64,000 nucleotides of DNA from DAHUXN01 sp963811805 (lineage in GTDB: Bacteria > Acidobacteriota > Terriglobia > Acidiferrales > UBA7541), in contig CAWESU010000001.1 in NCBI GenBank assembly GCA_963811805.1, positions 434,001 through 498,000 on the forward strand, read 5' to 3'. Both the position numbers and the translations under genes were made by a program. Positions 24,793-33,919 of the stretch are shown here, in pieces; within the stretch, counting starts at the first letter, position 1; every line of letters begins with the position of its first letter. A model generated the notes under the pieces. That model was not told the DNA's origin. It made no database searches and worked only from the letters and a program-made list of their open reading frames with translations.

Positions 24793-25446
24793 ATGGCCGA
24801 AGCATTCCATCGAAGCTTTTTCCTCAACGGGCCCGCCGGGCGGCTGGAGGCGATGCTGTGGACGGCGCCGAAAGCAGAAGCGGAGCCGCAGCGCGTCGCA
24901 GTAGTTTGCCATCCGCATCCGCTTTTCGGCGGAACGATGCACAACAAAGTTGTTTTTCAACTGGCGAAGAGTTTGCATCAAGAGGGCGCGCCGGTGCTGC
25001 GCTTCAATTTTCGCGGTGCGGGGCTGAGCGAAGGCAAGCATGACAAAGGGCGCGGAGAAAGCGGAGATGTGCAGGCGGCGCTGGATTACCTGGCGGCAGA
25101 ATTTCCGGGCAAGCCGATTCTGCTCGCGGGGTTCAGCTTTGGAGCTTACGTTGGCCTGCGCGTGGGATGCGCGGACGCACGCGTGCAGGAACTTGTGGGC
25201 GCGGGTCTGCCGGCGAACAATTCGGACCTGTCGTACCTGACGGAATGCAGAAAAGCGAAATTGATTTTGCAGAGCACGCACGATCAGTACGGCTCGCGCG
25301 AGCGCGTCGAAGTGCTTTACAAAACATTGCCGGAGCCAAAAGCACTCGCGTTCATCGACGCGCCGGATCATTTTTTCGCAGGGGAGCTTCCGCAGATGGG
25401 CGGGGCGCTGGAAAAGTGGCTGGAGGAGCGGGATGCGCAGAATTGA
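24793..25446 (+). CDS. Alpha/beta hydrolase (dienelactone-hydrolase-like)
   Basis: This 217-residue cytoplasmic hydrolase has CHPHPLFGGTMHNK (oxyanion-hole region) near residue 40, the nucleophile elbow GFSFG with S115, a candidate acid D164 (STHDQYG) and H193 (DAPDHFF). This order matches small alpha/beta hydrolases acting on short esters or lactones. It is transcribed divergently from the PilZ gene and converges with the aldo/keto reductase after 22 bases. The substrate is unknown. Confidence 0.85.
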   Translation: MAEAFHRSFFLNGPAGRLEAMLWTAPKAEAEPQRVAVVCHPHPLFGGTMHNKVVFQLAKSLHQEGAPVLRFNFRGAGLSEGKHDKGRGESGDVQAALDYLAAEFPGKPILLAGFSFGAYVGLRVGCADARVQELVGAGLPANNSDLSYLTECRKAKLILQSTHDQYGSRERVEVLYKTLPEPKALAFIDAPDHFFAGELPQMGGALEKWLEERDAQN

Positions 25447-25468
25447 ATTCGCCAGGACTGTGCGCGTT

Positions 25469-26593
25469 TTACTGCGGCCCGGTGAAAATGCGGCGGAACT
25501 GTTCCTGCGAGACGGGCGGAATGCCGGCGAGCTTCAGATTCGCCTTCACGTGATCGACGCGCTTCATGCCCACCAGCGCCGTGGAAATGCCCGGAGCAGA
25601 ACGCACGAACTGCAAAGCGCACTCGATATCGTTGCGAAGACCGAGCACGGTATGAATCGACGGCGAGACTTTGCCAACGAGATGCGTTTGCAGCAGCGAG
25701 GCGCTGGCGACCAAGCTGATGCCAAGGTCGCGCGCGGCTTGAATCATCGAGACGGTTTTTCCGCCGACGGCCTGGTTCGCGCGAATCAGCGCCTCGGGCA
25801 TGGCGATATTGAAGGGCAATTGGACGAAACGGAAGTGATGCTCGGCGCCGCCGACCTGGCGCGCGAGTCCGCAGACCGCCTCCAGCGACAAGTAATCTTG
25901 CGCACGCGGATCGTTGCGGAAGGCATTCCAGGTGGCGACACCATAAGCTCGAATTTTTCCGGCCGCCACTGCTGACTCCAAAACTTCAAAAGCACCTGCC
26001 ATGCGGCCGTTCAATACTTCGCGCGGAACCTCGGAGAGCTGCGTCTCGGGATTGTGCAGATAAAAAATGTCGATGCAGGAAATTCCCAGGTTGCGCTGGC
26101 TTCTCTCGATTTGGTCTTCGATGTAGCGCGGCGCGATGCAATGGCAGCCCGCAGCGATATCGTCAACGGAGAAAATCCCCTTGGAGATAAATTCGCGAAA
26201 AAAATAAGCGTTGGGATCGGCGGGCATGTCGCCGTCGGGAGTGAGGAATCCCGCCTTGGTGCAAACAACCACACCGTCGCGGGCGAAACCGGCCGTGGCC
26301 AAGCTCCGCAGCGCCGCGCCAACGGAACGTTCGCTGCGTTGCATACGATAATTGATGGCGGAGTCGATGAAGTTCACGCCACCCCAAACCGCAGCGACGA
26401 TCGCTTCACGATAGGCCATGTCCGTCGCGGAGTCGGGTTCGCCGAGATAGGTGCCGATGCCGACCGAGGAAATCGCCAGGCCCTGGCGTTCGCGGAAGTG
26501 TCCTGCGCCAGCGAGCTCTTTGAAGCGGGAGGCAAAACGGCGAGTGCCGTCGAGAGTGGCGAAGCCGGGCATAAGTGTGTTTTCAGTGGACAT
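25469..26593 (-). CDS. Aldo/keto reductase
   Basis: This 374-residue NAD(P)H-dependent oxidoreductase has the AKR tetrad: D77 and Y82 (FIDSAINYRMQRSE), K113 (VVVCTKAGF) and H180 (IDIFYLHNPE), plus a C-terminal cofactor loop (ISTALVGMKRVDHVKANL). It is somewhat longer than the typical 320 residues because of an insertion at about 115-150 (DMPADPNAYFFREFISKG). The substrate is unknown. The neighbours give no pathway clue. Confidence 0.9.
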   Translation of the reverse strand: MSTENTLMPGFATLDGTRRFASRFKELAGAGHFRERQGLAISSVGIGTYLGEPDSATDMAYREAIVAAVWGGVNFIDSAINYRMQRSERSVGAALRSLATAGFARDGVVVCTKAGFLTPDGDMPADPNAYFFREFISKGIFSVDDIAAGCHCIAPRYIEDQIERSQRNLGISCIDIFYLHNPETQLSEVPREVLNGRMAGAFEVLESAVAAGKIRAYGVATWNAFRNDPRAQDYLSLEAVCGLARQVGGAEHHFRFVQLPFNIAMPEALIRANQAVGGKTVSMIQAARDLGISLVASASLLQTHLVGKVSPSIHTVLGLRNDIECALQFVRSAPGISTALVGMKRVDHVKANLKLAGIPPVSQEQFRRIFTGPQ

Positions 26594-26671
26594 GCTTATC
26601 CAGAAATAAACGGCAAACGGGCGCTGAGTATAGCAGAGGTTTTGCGGGCGATGATGCTGTTGGCGCGAAAA

Positions 26672-28018
26672 CTACGCTTCGTGCTCCAGAGCGCGCGAGG
26701 TCATGTTGCCGGGCGGCTCACCCCCGGCAATCGACTGGGCGAGAATGAGCTGGCGCGCCTCGACACGAAGCCGTGGCAATTGCCGCATAAATACAGCGCC
26801 GCCGATTACAGCCCCCAAGCCGCCGAGGGCCACGGTCCATTGCGCGCCGATGCGATTCCCCAATGCGCCGGCGAGCAGCGAGCCGAGCGGCGCCATGCCC
26901 ATGAACATCATGGAATAGACGGCCATGGTGCGGCCACGGAGGCGATCCGGAACCATGGCTTGAATCAAGGTGTTCGACGAAGCCATCTGCACCATCATGA
27001 AGAATCCCACCGGCACCAGAAACGCGACGGAAACGAAGTACCAGTGCGAGAAGGAGAAAAGAATCAAAGCAGCGCCGAATCCCATGCAGCAAAAAGCCAC
27101 CCACTTGCTGAGGCCCTTGAGCCCGGTGCGCGAAGCGAGAATCAGCGCGCCGGTGAGTGCGCCTATGCCAGTGGCGCCCATCAGTGTGCCAAGAGTGCGG
27201 GCGTTGCCATGGAGAATGCGCGCCGCGAAAATGGGCATGAGCACGGAATAAGGCATGGCCACAAGGCTGACCAGCCCGAGCAGCAGAAGCAGAGCGAAAA
27301 TCGGCTTGGTATTGCGCACGAAACGAAAACCTTCGGCGATGTGCTCGAAAGCCGACGCCGGTACTTCCACGACGCGGCGATTGAGTTTCATCATCAGCAA
27401 ACCGGCGATTACGGCGATGTAGCTGACGGAGTTCGCGAAGAAGCACCAGCCTTCGCCGATGCTGGCCACCAGAATTCCCGCGATCGCCGGGCCAATCACG
27501 CGCGCGCCGTTGAACATCGAGGAATTCAGCGCGATGGCGTTCATCAGGTCCTCGCGGCCCACCATTTCGACGAGAAAAGCCTGTCGGGCGGGAATGTCGA
27601 AGGCGTTGACCACGCCCATGAGTGCGGCCAGCGTGACCACTTCCCACACTTTCACGCGACCCGAAAGGGTCAGCGCCGCGAGGATGCCGGCGAGAATCAT
27701 GGAAGCGGTCTGCGTGGCAACCACGATGCTGCGGCGATTCCAGCGATCGGCAACCATGCCGCCCACCGGCGCGAGCAAGAAAACCGGTATCTGGCCGGCG
27801 AACGCAACCGTGCCGAGCAGAAGCGACGAACCGGTCAGGCGATAAACAAGCCAAGCCTCGGCGACCGTGTCCATCCATGTGCCGATGAGGGAGATGAGCT
27901 GGCCGGCGAAAAAAAGCTGGAAGTTGCGATGCTGCAAGGCGCGAAACATCACTGACAAGCGGGAAGCCGGCGTGATGTTCGCGGTTTCCGGAGTTTCTGC
28001 GGTCAATTCTTCAGGCAT
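26672..28018 (-). CDS. MFS transporter, EntS/enterobactin-exporter-like
   Basis: This 448-residue major facilitator protein has about 12 hydrophobic spans. The MFS signature GGMVADRWNRRSIVV follows helix 2, and a second such loop is PDRLRGRTMAVYSM. The N-terminal FRALQHRNFQLFFAGQLISLIGTWM is characteristic of the EntS-type subfamily of drug and siderophore exporters. ATG 28018 is preferred; the frame extends to 28186 inside the upstream gene but that part is Arg-rich and unsuited. It begins 11 bases after the UvrC-like gene, so it is probably its operon partner. The substrate is unknown. Confidence 0.88.
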   Translation of the reverse strand: MPEELTAETPETANITPASRLSVMFRALQHRNFQLFFAGQLISLIGTWMDTVAEAWLVYRLTGSSLLLGTVAFAGQIPVFLLAPVGGMVADRWNRRSIVVATQTASMILAGILAALTLSGRVKVWEVVTLAALMGVVNAFDIPARQAFLVEMVGREDLMNAIALNSSMFNGARVIGPAIAGILVASIGEGWCFFANSVSYIAVIAGLLMMKLNRRVVEVPASAFEHIAEGFRFVRNTKPIFALLLLLGLVSLVAMPYSVLMPIFAARILHGNARTLGTLMGATGIGALTGALILASRTGLKGLSKWVAFCCMGFGAALILFSFSHWYFVSVAFLVPVGFFMMVQMASSNTLIQAMVPDRLRGRTMAVYSMMFMGMAPLGSLLAGALGNRIGAQWTVALGGLGAVIGGAVFMRQLPRLRVEARQLILAQSIAGGEPPGNMTSRALEHEA

Positions 28019-28029
28019 TTTGTTTTCGG

Positions 28030-29280
28030 CTACGGAGTCTCGTGCGCAGCGGCCATGACGCGAGCGCAGGCGCGAAGAATCCTGCGATAGGGCCAGTCCG
28101 CGCCGCGAAACAGTATCTCTCCGGCGCGTGGCTTGGAGTAAAACCAGCGGGCGAGAATCGAGAGATGCTCCTGGCGCTGCGCGCAAACATCGTGAACTTT
28201 CGGTTCAGGAATATTTGCGCCAGCGGCGTCCGCACCATCACTCATCTCCGTTATTGTATCGCAAGGCTCGGCCTGAGGCGCGCGTTCGGCGGGCTGAAGT
28301 TTCTGGAAATGCTGACGAAGAATTTCTTCCACGGATTGCGGCCGGCTCAGCTCATCGAAGCAGAGAAAAAAAGGCTCGGCGAAAACGCCATCGACCATGG
28401 GGAAGGCGGCGACGGTTTTTTCGCGTGCGGCGCGTTGGAGGACGACGGCGCTGAGGGTATCCACGCGGCGAATGATTTCCGGCAAGCCGCGGAACACGCC
28501 GCTCACTTTTTCGAGGCGTTTGTGGAGCGTGGCGGCGCGTTCAAAATCGGTGGCTTCGCTGGCGGACTCGCGTTCCTGCTCAATCGAGGCAAGGAGAGAT
28601 GCGCCTGCGGAGTCGAGGGTTTCGACAACCCGCGCGACTTCGGAATCGTACTCTTCCTTGGTGCAGCCGGCAAAGCAGGGCGCGAGGCACATTTTCATTT
28701 CGGAGTAGATGCAGCCAGGAAAAGCGGGATCGCGGCGGATTTTGATCTGGCAGCGGCGAATTTTGAAGAGATCGAGAAAATGGCTGGCAAGACCTTCCGC
28801 GATGCGGCGCGAAGCGAACGGTCCGAGGTAAAAGCCGTCGTCGCTGAGAATGCGGCGCGTGACATAACAGCGAGGATAAGCATTGCGCAAATTGACTTTG
28901 AGCAGCGCAGAAGGGCGCAGGCGCAGAATATCGCGATAGCGAGTGGGGAAGCGAGCGCGGGCGTGCTGGTAGAGCGCCAGGATCTGTTCGAAGCGCGAGC
29001 CGGTGATGCGATAGCGAAAATCGGTGGCCACTTCGCGCAGGTTGAGCCGCTTCGACGCGGGATCCGGGCTTCGCAGCAGGCGTTCCGCGGCGCGGCGGAG
29101 ATCGGCCGTGCGCGCCAAGTAAGGCCGCGAAGGCGCGGCGTCGCCGGGCTTCCGCGTCTCGATCAGGAAAATGCCAGGGCGGGACGGGACGGCATTGAAG
29201 AACTGCTCGTCCTTTGATGGGTCAGGCGACGGATCGAACTTCAGTTCAGCCTTGAATGGCAGCACAGCAGAAGAATACAC
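28030..29280 (-). CDS. UvrC-like protein with degenerate GIY-YIG domain and UVR motif, no RNase H domain
   Basis: The 416 residues align by eye with the N-terminal half of the excinuclease UvrC. GIFLIETR and YLARTADLRRA replace the catalytic GVY/YVGKAKDLKKR motifs, and the region of the catalytic Glu seems to hold Tyr, so nuclease activity is doubtful. Four cysteines with spacing C-x12-C-x7-C-x3-C (C177, C190, C198, C202) keep the UvrC iron-sulfur-like pattern. A UVR motif (ATDFERAATLHKRLEKV) could bind UvrB. The second nuclease domain and the helix-hairpin-helix domains are missing. The start is GTG. Possible roles are a repair accessory or a regulator; a true uvrC would be expected elsewhere in the genome. 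Confidence 0.75.
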   Translation of the reverse strand: MYSSAVLPFKAELKFDPSPDPSKDEQFFNAVPSRPGIFLIETRKPGDAAPSRPYLARTADLRRAAERLLRSPDPASKRLNLREVATDFRYRITGSRFEQILALYQHARARFPTRYRDILRLRPSALLKVNLRNAYPRCYVTRRILSDDGFYLGPFASRRIAEGLASHFLDLFKIRRCQIKIRRDPAFPGCIYSEMKMCLAPCFAGCTKEEYDSEVARVVETLDSAGASLLASIEQERESASEATDFERAATLHKRLEKVSGVFRGLPEIIRRVDTLSAVVLQRAAREKTVAAFPMVDGVFAEPFFLCFDELSRPQSVEEILRQHFQKLQPAERAPQAEPCDTITEMSDGADAAGANIPEPKVHDVCAQRQEHLSILARWFYSKPRAGEILFRGADWPYRRILRACARVMAAAHETP

Positions 29281-29323
29281 GAAGGTTCGCGAGCGCTGAA
29301 CTGCTTCCGAGAGACGCGAGCGG

Positions 29324-30469
29324 TCAGAAGGATTTCAGGACCCAGGCAGCGATGACCAAGCGCTGAATCTCGCTAGTGCCTTCGTAAATCTCCGTAATGC
29401 GCGCGTCGCGATAGTTGCGTTCGACGGGATATTCGCGGCTGTAGCCGTTGCCACCGTGGATCTGGATGGCTTTGTGCGTGACGCGCGTGGCCATTTCCGA
29501 GGCAAAGAGCTTGGCGATGGATGCTTCCATGGAAAATCGCGCGCCGGTCTCTTCTTTCCAGGCCGCCTTGCGCACGAGGAGGCGAGCGGCGTCGATTTCC
29601 GTGGCCATGTCCGCGAGCATGAATTGAATGGCCTGAAAATCGGCGATGGGATGGCCGAAGGCCTGGCGCTGCTGCGCGTAGGCGAGCGCCGCGTCGAAAG
29701 CGCCCTGCGCGATGCCCGTGGCTTGCGCGGCGATGCCGATGCGCCCGCCATCGAGCGTAGAAAGCGCGACTTTATATCCTTCGCCTTCGGCGCCGATGCG
29801 ATTCCCAACCGGCACCTCGCAGTCGGTGAAAGAAAGTTCGCAGCAAGCGGTGGCGTTGATACCAAGTTTTTTTTCTTCCTTGCCTACGGCGAAACCGGGC
29901 GTGCCCTTTTCGACGATGAGCGCGGTGATGCCCTTCTCGCCTTTTTCGGGGTGAGTGTTCGTGTAGACAATCGCCGCGTCGGCTGCGGCGCCGTTGGTTA
30001 TCCAGGCTTTGGTGCCGTTGATGACGTACTTGTCGGCTTTCGGCACAGCCGTGGTGCGCAACGCCGCGGCGTTGGAACCGGCCTGAGGCTCGGTGAGCGC
30101 GTAGCAGCCGATTTTTTCGCCGCGAGCGAAAGGAACGAGAAACTTTTGCTTTTGTTCCTCGGTTCCGAAGCGAAGAACGGGATCGGAATAGAGCGAATTC
30201 TGCACGGAAAGAATCACGCCGGTGGACGCGCAGGCGCGCGAAATCTCCTCAATGACGATCGAGTAGCTGATGTGGTCCATGCCGGCGCCACCGTACTCCT
30301 CGGGCACGGCCACGCCGGTAAGGCCCAGCTCGGCCGCCTTACGGAATGTCTCACGCGGGAAATGTCCTGTTTCGTCGATCTCCTTCGCGAGCGGCTTCAC
30401 CTCGGATTCGGCGAATTCGCGAACGGTGCGTTGCAGCAGCAACTGTTCTTCGGTCAGTCCCAGGTCCAA
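29324..30469 (-). CDS. Acyl-CoA dehydrogenase
   Basis: This 381-residue flavoenzyme catalyses the first oxidation step of fatty-acyl-CoA or a related branched acyl-CoA. FAD-binding segments include CYALTEPQAGSNAAAL and KAWITNGA; the C-terminal helices carry QIHGGNGYSREYPVERNYRDAR and ITEIYEGTSEIQR, in which E363 is the likely catalytic base (medium/short-chain position). The start is TTG preceded by GGAGCGG. Chain-length preference is not readable. It lies in a minus-strand row with HU, HIT and the UvrC-like gene. Confidence 0.94.
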   Translation of the reverse strand: MDLGLTEEQLLLQRTVREFAESEVKPLAKEIDETGHFPRETFRKAAELGLTGVAVPEEYGGAGMDHISYSIVIEEISRACASTGVILSVQNSLYSDPVLRFGTEEQKQKFLVPFARGEKIGCYALTEPQAGSNAAALRTTAVPKADKYVINGTKAWITNGAAADAAIVYTNTHPEKGEKGITALIVEKGTPGFAVGKEEKKLGINATACCELSFTDCEVPVGNRIGAEGEGYKVALSTLDGGRIGIAAQATGIAQGAFDAALAYAQQRQAFGHPIADFQAIQFMLADMATEIDAARLLVRKAAWKEETGARFSMEASIAKLFASEMATRVTHKAIQIHGGNGYSREYPVERNYRDARITEIYEGTSEIQRLVIAAWVLKSF

Positions 30470-30496
30470 GTTTCCGCTCCGTGTGATTCCAAAGTT

Positions 30497-30979
30497 TCAA
30501 ACCGCCAATGCGCGCTTCAGCTTTTCGTACGTGGTCGTTAGCTCTTCCGGCTCCATGCGCGTCTCCGCAACGGTGGTCATAAAATTCGCATCGCCGATCC
30601 AGCGCGGCAGCATGTGCATGTGAAGGTGTCCGGTGACTCCAGCGCCCGCGCAGCGGCCCAAGTTCATCCCGAGATTGAATCCCTGAGGACGGTAGATGTT
30701 GGACAGCACGGTCTGCATCCTCTGGGCGAGACGCATGATCTCCGCGAGCGCTTCGGGATCACACAGAGGCAGATCGGCGACATGGACATAAGGAACGATC
30801 ATCACGTGGCCGGTGGTATACGGGAAGCGATTCAAGATGATGAAAGAAAGCTTGCCGCGAAAAACAATTTGCGCCTTGGCGTCGTCGTTCAGCGCCAGCG
30901 CGTCACAGAAAATGCATCGGTCGTCTTTGCCGGGCTCGGCGATGTAGCGGTAGCGCCAGGGCGTCCACAGGAAATCCAT
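30497..30979 (-). CDS. HIT-family hydrolase (Ap4A-phosphorylase-like)
   Basis: This 160-residue protein carries the histidine triad GHLHMHMLPRW (H118, H120, H122), an N-terminal WTPWRYRYI segment, and a CxxC pair at 22-25 (CIFC) typical of the bacterial HIT subgroup near Ap4A phosphorylases. It should hydrolyse or phosphorolyse dinucleoside polyphosphates or nucleotide adducts in the cytoplasm. It starts 10 bases after the HU stop and is followed 27 bases later by the acyl-CoA dehydrogenase. Confidence 0.9.
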   Translation of the reverse strand: MDFLWTPWRYRYIAEPGKDDRCIFCDALALNDDAKAQIVFRGKLSFIILNRFPYTTGHVMIVPYVHVADLPLCDPEALAEIMRLAQRMQTVLSNIYRPQGFNLGMNLGRCAGAGVTGHLHMHMLPRWIGDANFMTTVAETRMEPEELTTTYEKLKRALAV

Positions 30980-30989
30980 GTGCTGCCGT

Positions 30990-31346
30990 TTATCCCTGGG
31001 GCGGATGATTAGAGGACGCCGAGGAACCGTGGCTATTCACGAAATCCTTCAGCTCTTTGCTCGGCTTGAAAAACGGTATGCGCTTCGGCGGGACCTCGAC
31101 CTTCGCGCCGGTTTTCGGATTGCGGCCAATTCTGCCGCGCCGCTGGCGCGTGCGGAAGCTCCCGAAACCGCGAATTTCGATCTTGTCGTTCTTCTGAAGC
31201 GCTTCGATGATGCTTTCGAAAACCGTCTCGACCACGGTTTCCGATTCCTTGCGCGGCAACTCCGTGATGCGAATTACTTCTTCAATCAACTCGGCTTTGG
31301 TTACGGTATGATCGCCGGCTTCTGGCTTACCCGGAATGCTTGCCAT
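30990..31346 (-). CDS. HU/IHF-family DNA-binding protein
   Basis: This 118-residue histone-like protein contains the full HU fold: KAELIEEVIRITELP, VFESIIEALQKNDKIEIRGFGSF, and the DNA-grasping arm RGRIGRNPKTGAKVEVPPKRIPFFKPSKELKD. GRNPKTG is the diagnostic motif. It has a 14-residue N-terminal extension and a Ser/His/Pro tail beyond the roughly 90-residue core. The ATG is preceded by AGGAGGG at a rather long distance. Compared with IHF-alpha/beta pairs, a single gene suggests a homodimer. Confidence 0.93.
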   Translation of the reverse strand: MASIPGKPEAGDHTVTKAELIEEVIRITELPRKESETVVETVFESIIEALQKNDKIEIRGFGSFRTRQRRGRIGRNPKTGAKVEVPPKRIPFFKPSKELKDFVNSHGSSASSNHPPQG

Positions 31347-31527
31347 GGGGCTGATCGCCCTCCTGTTAGAACTGTGTTCAATCTGAGAACGGGCTGAACC
31401 GACCTTCTACCCGCAGCGCCGTCCGCCACCTACGGACAAGGCGCTTGGCCGCCCTTCCATATCACCAATCAGGCTGAAACGTAAATCTTTTTCTGCTGGG
31501 AAACTTCGGCCGAAATCCGCACCCCAA

Positions 31528-33483
31528 CTACGTCGCCTGGCGCTTGGCCAGAATCGCATCCCCGATCGTCGCCGTCGGTGAAGACTTCGACGAGCGAAAC
31601 GCGGCGATTTCCTGGCGTTCCACTTGCTTCTTCGCCGCGCGATAGCTCAGGCTGATCTTGCGCTGCGCGGGATCGAGGCGAATCACTTTGAAATCGTACT
31701 CGGTGCCCTCTGCCAACGCCGGCTTCGCCGCTTGCGACTTTGGCTTATTGCGGTCGCCGGATTCGCCTTTCGGGCGGCGTTCCTCGATTTCGGAAATGTG
31801 GCAAAGGCCCTCGATGCCCTCCGCCAACTCGACAAAGGCGCCGAAAGAAGTGTTGCGGGCCACTTTGCCGCGCACGATTTCATTCAGTTTGTGAGCTTCG
31901 AACCAATTCGCCCAAATATCGTTGAGCTGCTTCAGGCCCAAAGACAAGCGGCGATGCTCGCCGTCGATCTTGAGCACTTTGGCTTGCACTTCCTCGCCCT
32001 TTTTCAGCTTTTCGCTCGGGTGCTTGACGCGCTCTTTCCAACTGAAGTCGCTGACGTGAATGAGCCCTTCGATTCCCTCGGCTATTTCGATGAACGCGCC
32101 AAATTCCGCAAGATTGCGCACACGCCCGGTGACCACGGAATTGACCGGGTATTTTTCGGCAATGCCGGCCCAGGGATCGGGCTGTGTTTGCTTCAGCCCC
32201 AGCGAGATACGCCGCTGCTCGGAATTCAGATCGAGCACCACCACTTCCACCTCGTCGCCGGGATTTACGAGTTTCGACGGGTGCTTGACGCGTTTGGACC
32301 AGCTCATTTCACTGACGTGGACCAAACCCTCGACGCCGGGCTCAATTTGAACAAAGGCGCCGTAATCGGTGACGCCCATGATTTTGCCGTGCAAGCGCGA
32401 TCCCACGGGAAAACGCTCCGGCACTGTAGCCCAGGGATCGGGAAGAAGCTGCTTTCTCCCGAGCGAAATGCGCATTTTTTCTTTGTCGAATTTGAGGATT
32501 TGAACCTGAATTTCTTGGCCCGCCGACACCGCTTCCGAGGGATGGGTGATGCGGCCCCAAACCAAATCGCTGATGTGTAGCAGGCCGTCGAGTCCGCCAA
32601 GGTCCACGAAAACTCCGTAGTCGGTGATGTTTTTCACTTTACCGGTGACGACGGCGCCTTCGTTGAGGGAATCGGCAAGCGCGCTGCGTTGCTTCTTTTG
32701 CTCCTCTTCCAGAATGGCGCGGCGGCTCACAACAACATTGCCGCGCTTGCGGTTCAGCTTCAGCACGCGGCATTCGATTTCACGATCTTTCCACGCTTCC
32801 AGGTCATGGGTGGGGCGCAGATCGAGCTGCGAGGCGGGCAGGAATGCCCGGACGCCGATATCCACGACCAAGCCGCCCTTGATGCGGTCCACGATTTTTC
32901 CAGTGAGCGTGCGGCCTTCTTTGTGCGAATTTTCGATGCGCGCCCAAACCATGCGGCGATGAGCGCGCACGTGGGAAAGAAGGACGTAGCCCTCTTTGTG
33001 TTCCGCCAAGCGTTCGACTTCGATGAGATCGCCCGGCGAAAAGTGTATGCCGCCTGTTTCGACGAATTCTTGCGCCGGAACCAGGCCCTCGAACTTTCCT
33101 CCGACATCCACGACCAAGCCGAGATCGTTTACGGCGATGACGCGGCCCTCAAAAACTTCGCTGCCCGCCGCGGCGGACTCCGGAGCAGCGTACTGCTCCA
33201 TCAGCTGGTCCATCGGTTCTTGCGATTCTTGCTGCTCTTGGGAAGCTTCTCCTGCCGCTGGGGATGCAGAGAGAGTCTGGGTGGCGGCTTCTAGGGCGCC
33301 ACCGTTTTCCACGCCCAAAGCTTCTTCGAACGATCCGTTATTCGCTGCGGGATCAGCTTCCGACTCGGTGGCGGCGCCGCTTATGACCTGGGTCGAAGTT
33401 TCCTGCGCCGGCGCAGCAGCTGCGGCAGAAGCAGATTCCATTGCCGAAACCTGCGATTCCGGATTGGCGTACTCCGACGACAT
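31528..33483 (-). CDS. rpsA: 30S ribosomal protein S1
   Basis: This 651-residue S1 has six S1/OB repeats: FEGRVIAVNDLGLVVDVGG, LTGKIVDRIKGGLVVDIG, VTGKVKNITDYGVFVDLGG, LHGKIMGVTDYGAFVQIE, VTGRVRNLAEFGAFIEIAE and VRGKVARNTSFGAFVELAE. It binds mRNA and helps initiation. An Ala/Glu/Ser-rich, low-complexity N-terminal extension of about 130 residues precedes the first repeat; this is longer than in E. coli S1. ATG 33483 follows GGAGG by eight bases, whereas a longer frame to 33588 reads the leader. Its leader and promoter are listed separately. Confidence 0.95.
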   Translation of the reverse strand: MSSEYANPESQVSAMESASAAAAAPAQETSTQVISGAATESEADPAANNGSFEEALGVENGGALEAATQTLSASPAAGEASQEQQESQEPMDQLMEQYAAPESAAAGSEVFEGRVIAVNDLGLVVDVGGKFEGLVPAQEFVETGGIHFSPGDLIEVERLAEHKEGYVLLSHVRAHRRMVWARIENSHKEGRTLTGKIVDRIKGGLVVDIGVRAFLPASQLDLRPTHDLEAWKDREIECRVLKLNRKRGNVVVSRRAILEEEQKKQRSALADSLNEGAVVTGKVKNITDYGVFVDLGGLDGLLHISDLVWGRITHPSEAVSAGQEIQVQILKFDKEKMRISLGRKQLLPDPWATVPERFPVGSRLHGKIMGVTDYGAFVQIEPGVEGLVHVSEMSWSKRVKHPSKLVNPGDEVEVVVLDLNSEQRRISLGLKQTQPDPWAGIAEKYPVNSVVTGRVRNLAEFGAFIEIAEGIEGLIHVSDFSWKERVKHPSEKLKKGEEVQAKVLKIDGEHRRLSLGLKQLNDIWANWFEAHKLNEIVRGKVARNTSFGAFVELAEGIEGLCHISEIEERRPKGESGDRNKPKSQAAKPALAEGTEYDFKVIRLDPAQRKISLSYRAAKKQVERQEIAAFRSSKSSPTATIGDAILAKRQAT

Positions 33484-33493
33484 GCGAGCGACC

Positions 33494-33525
33494 TCCCTGA
33501 GGGACTTACCGAGGAAACTCCTCGG
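33494..33525 (-). promoter_or_regulatory. Structured rpsA leader: two hairpins, one covering the ribosome site
   Basis: In the message, CCGAGGA-GTT-TCCTCGG (33525-33509) forms a 7-base-pair hairpin. Just downstream, TCCCT-C-AGGGA (33504-33494) pairs part of the AGGGAGG ribosome site. S1 is known to repress its own translation in enterobacteria, so this leader could be an autoregulatory element; that role here is inferred. Confidence 0.45.
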
Positions 33526-33592
33526 AGACTCCTCCCAACGATGAAGAACGAAAGAAGGGGACACGGCGCTGTTAACGCGCTGTATCAAAAGG

Positions 33593-33622
33593 ATGATACG
33601 CGCCCGAAGTCAGCGTTGTCAA
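33593..33622 (-). promoter_or_regulatory. Sigma-70 promoter of rpsA
   Basis: On the minus strand TTGACA (33622-33617) is followed after 18 bases by TATCAT (33598-33593). Transcription would start near 33586, giving a leader of about 100 bases before the ATG at 33483. Confidence 0.7.
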
Positions 33623-33919
33623 CCTTGCCCAAGGAGGTTCAGCCGGTTGCCTTTCCGGATACGGAGCGGCATCTCTGCGTGCGGACGGCATTGCCTCGGC
33701 GCAGGCGTTACAGTAGGCTGTAGCCGTTTTTGGGCCCGAAGGAAGCGCTCGCTTTCGTGGGGAAGAGAACGAGACCGATCTGGCTGACCCCGAATTCTGA
33801 GTTGGAATTCAAAAGTATGGCACCATGTGCCCGCGGGGCGCGGGTTGCGTCAACCAAAGGGGTTGCCCAACCAGCGGTGCGGGAACTGCTTCTAGCGGTT
33901 AGGCTCGCATACCCGCATA
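33623..33919. other. Intergenic region upstream of the flippase-like gene
   Basis: No convincing gene on either strand. Short plus-strand frames here have no family features. I see no strong promoter for the plus-strand gene; AT-rich GTTGGAATTCAAAAGTATGG at about 33801 is the only weak candidate. Confidence 0.4.

Noticed and set aside
26054..27955. A 633-residue plus-strand frame opposite the aldo/keto reductase and MFS genes
   Set aside because: Low-complexity His/Gly/Glu composition, spans two real genes and an intergenic gap; antisense shadow.
33700..33730. A short stem (TACAG/CTGTA) followed by GCCGTTTTT, terminator-like
   Set aside because: The stem is too short and AT-rich to be convincing, and no transcript clearly ends there.
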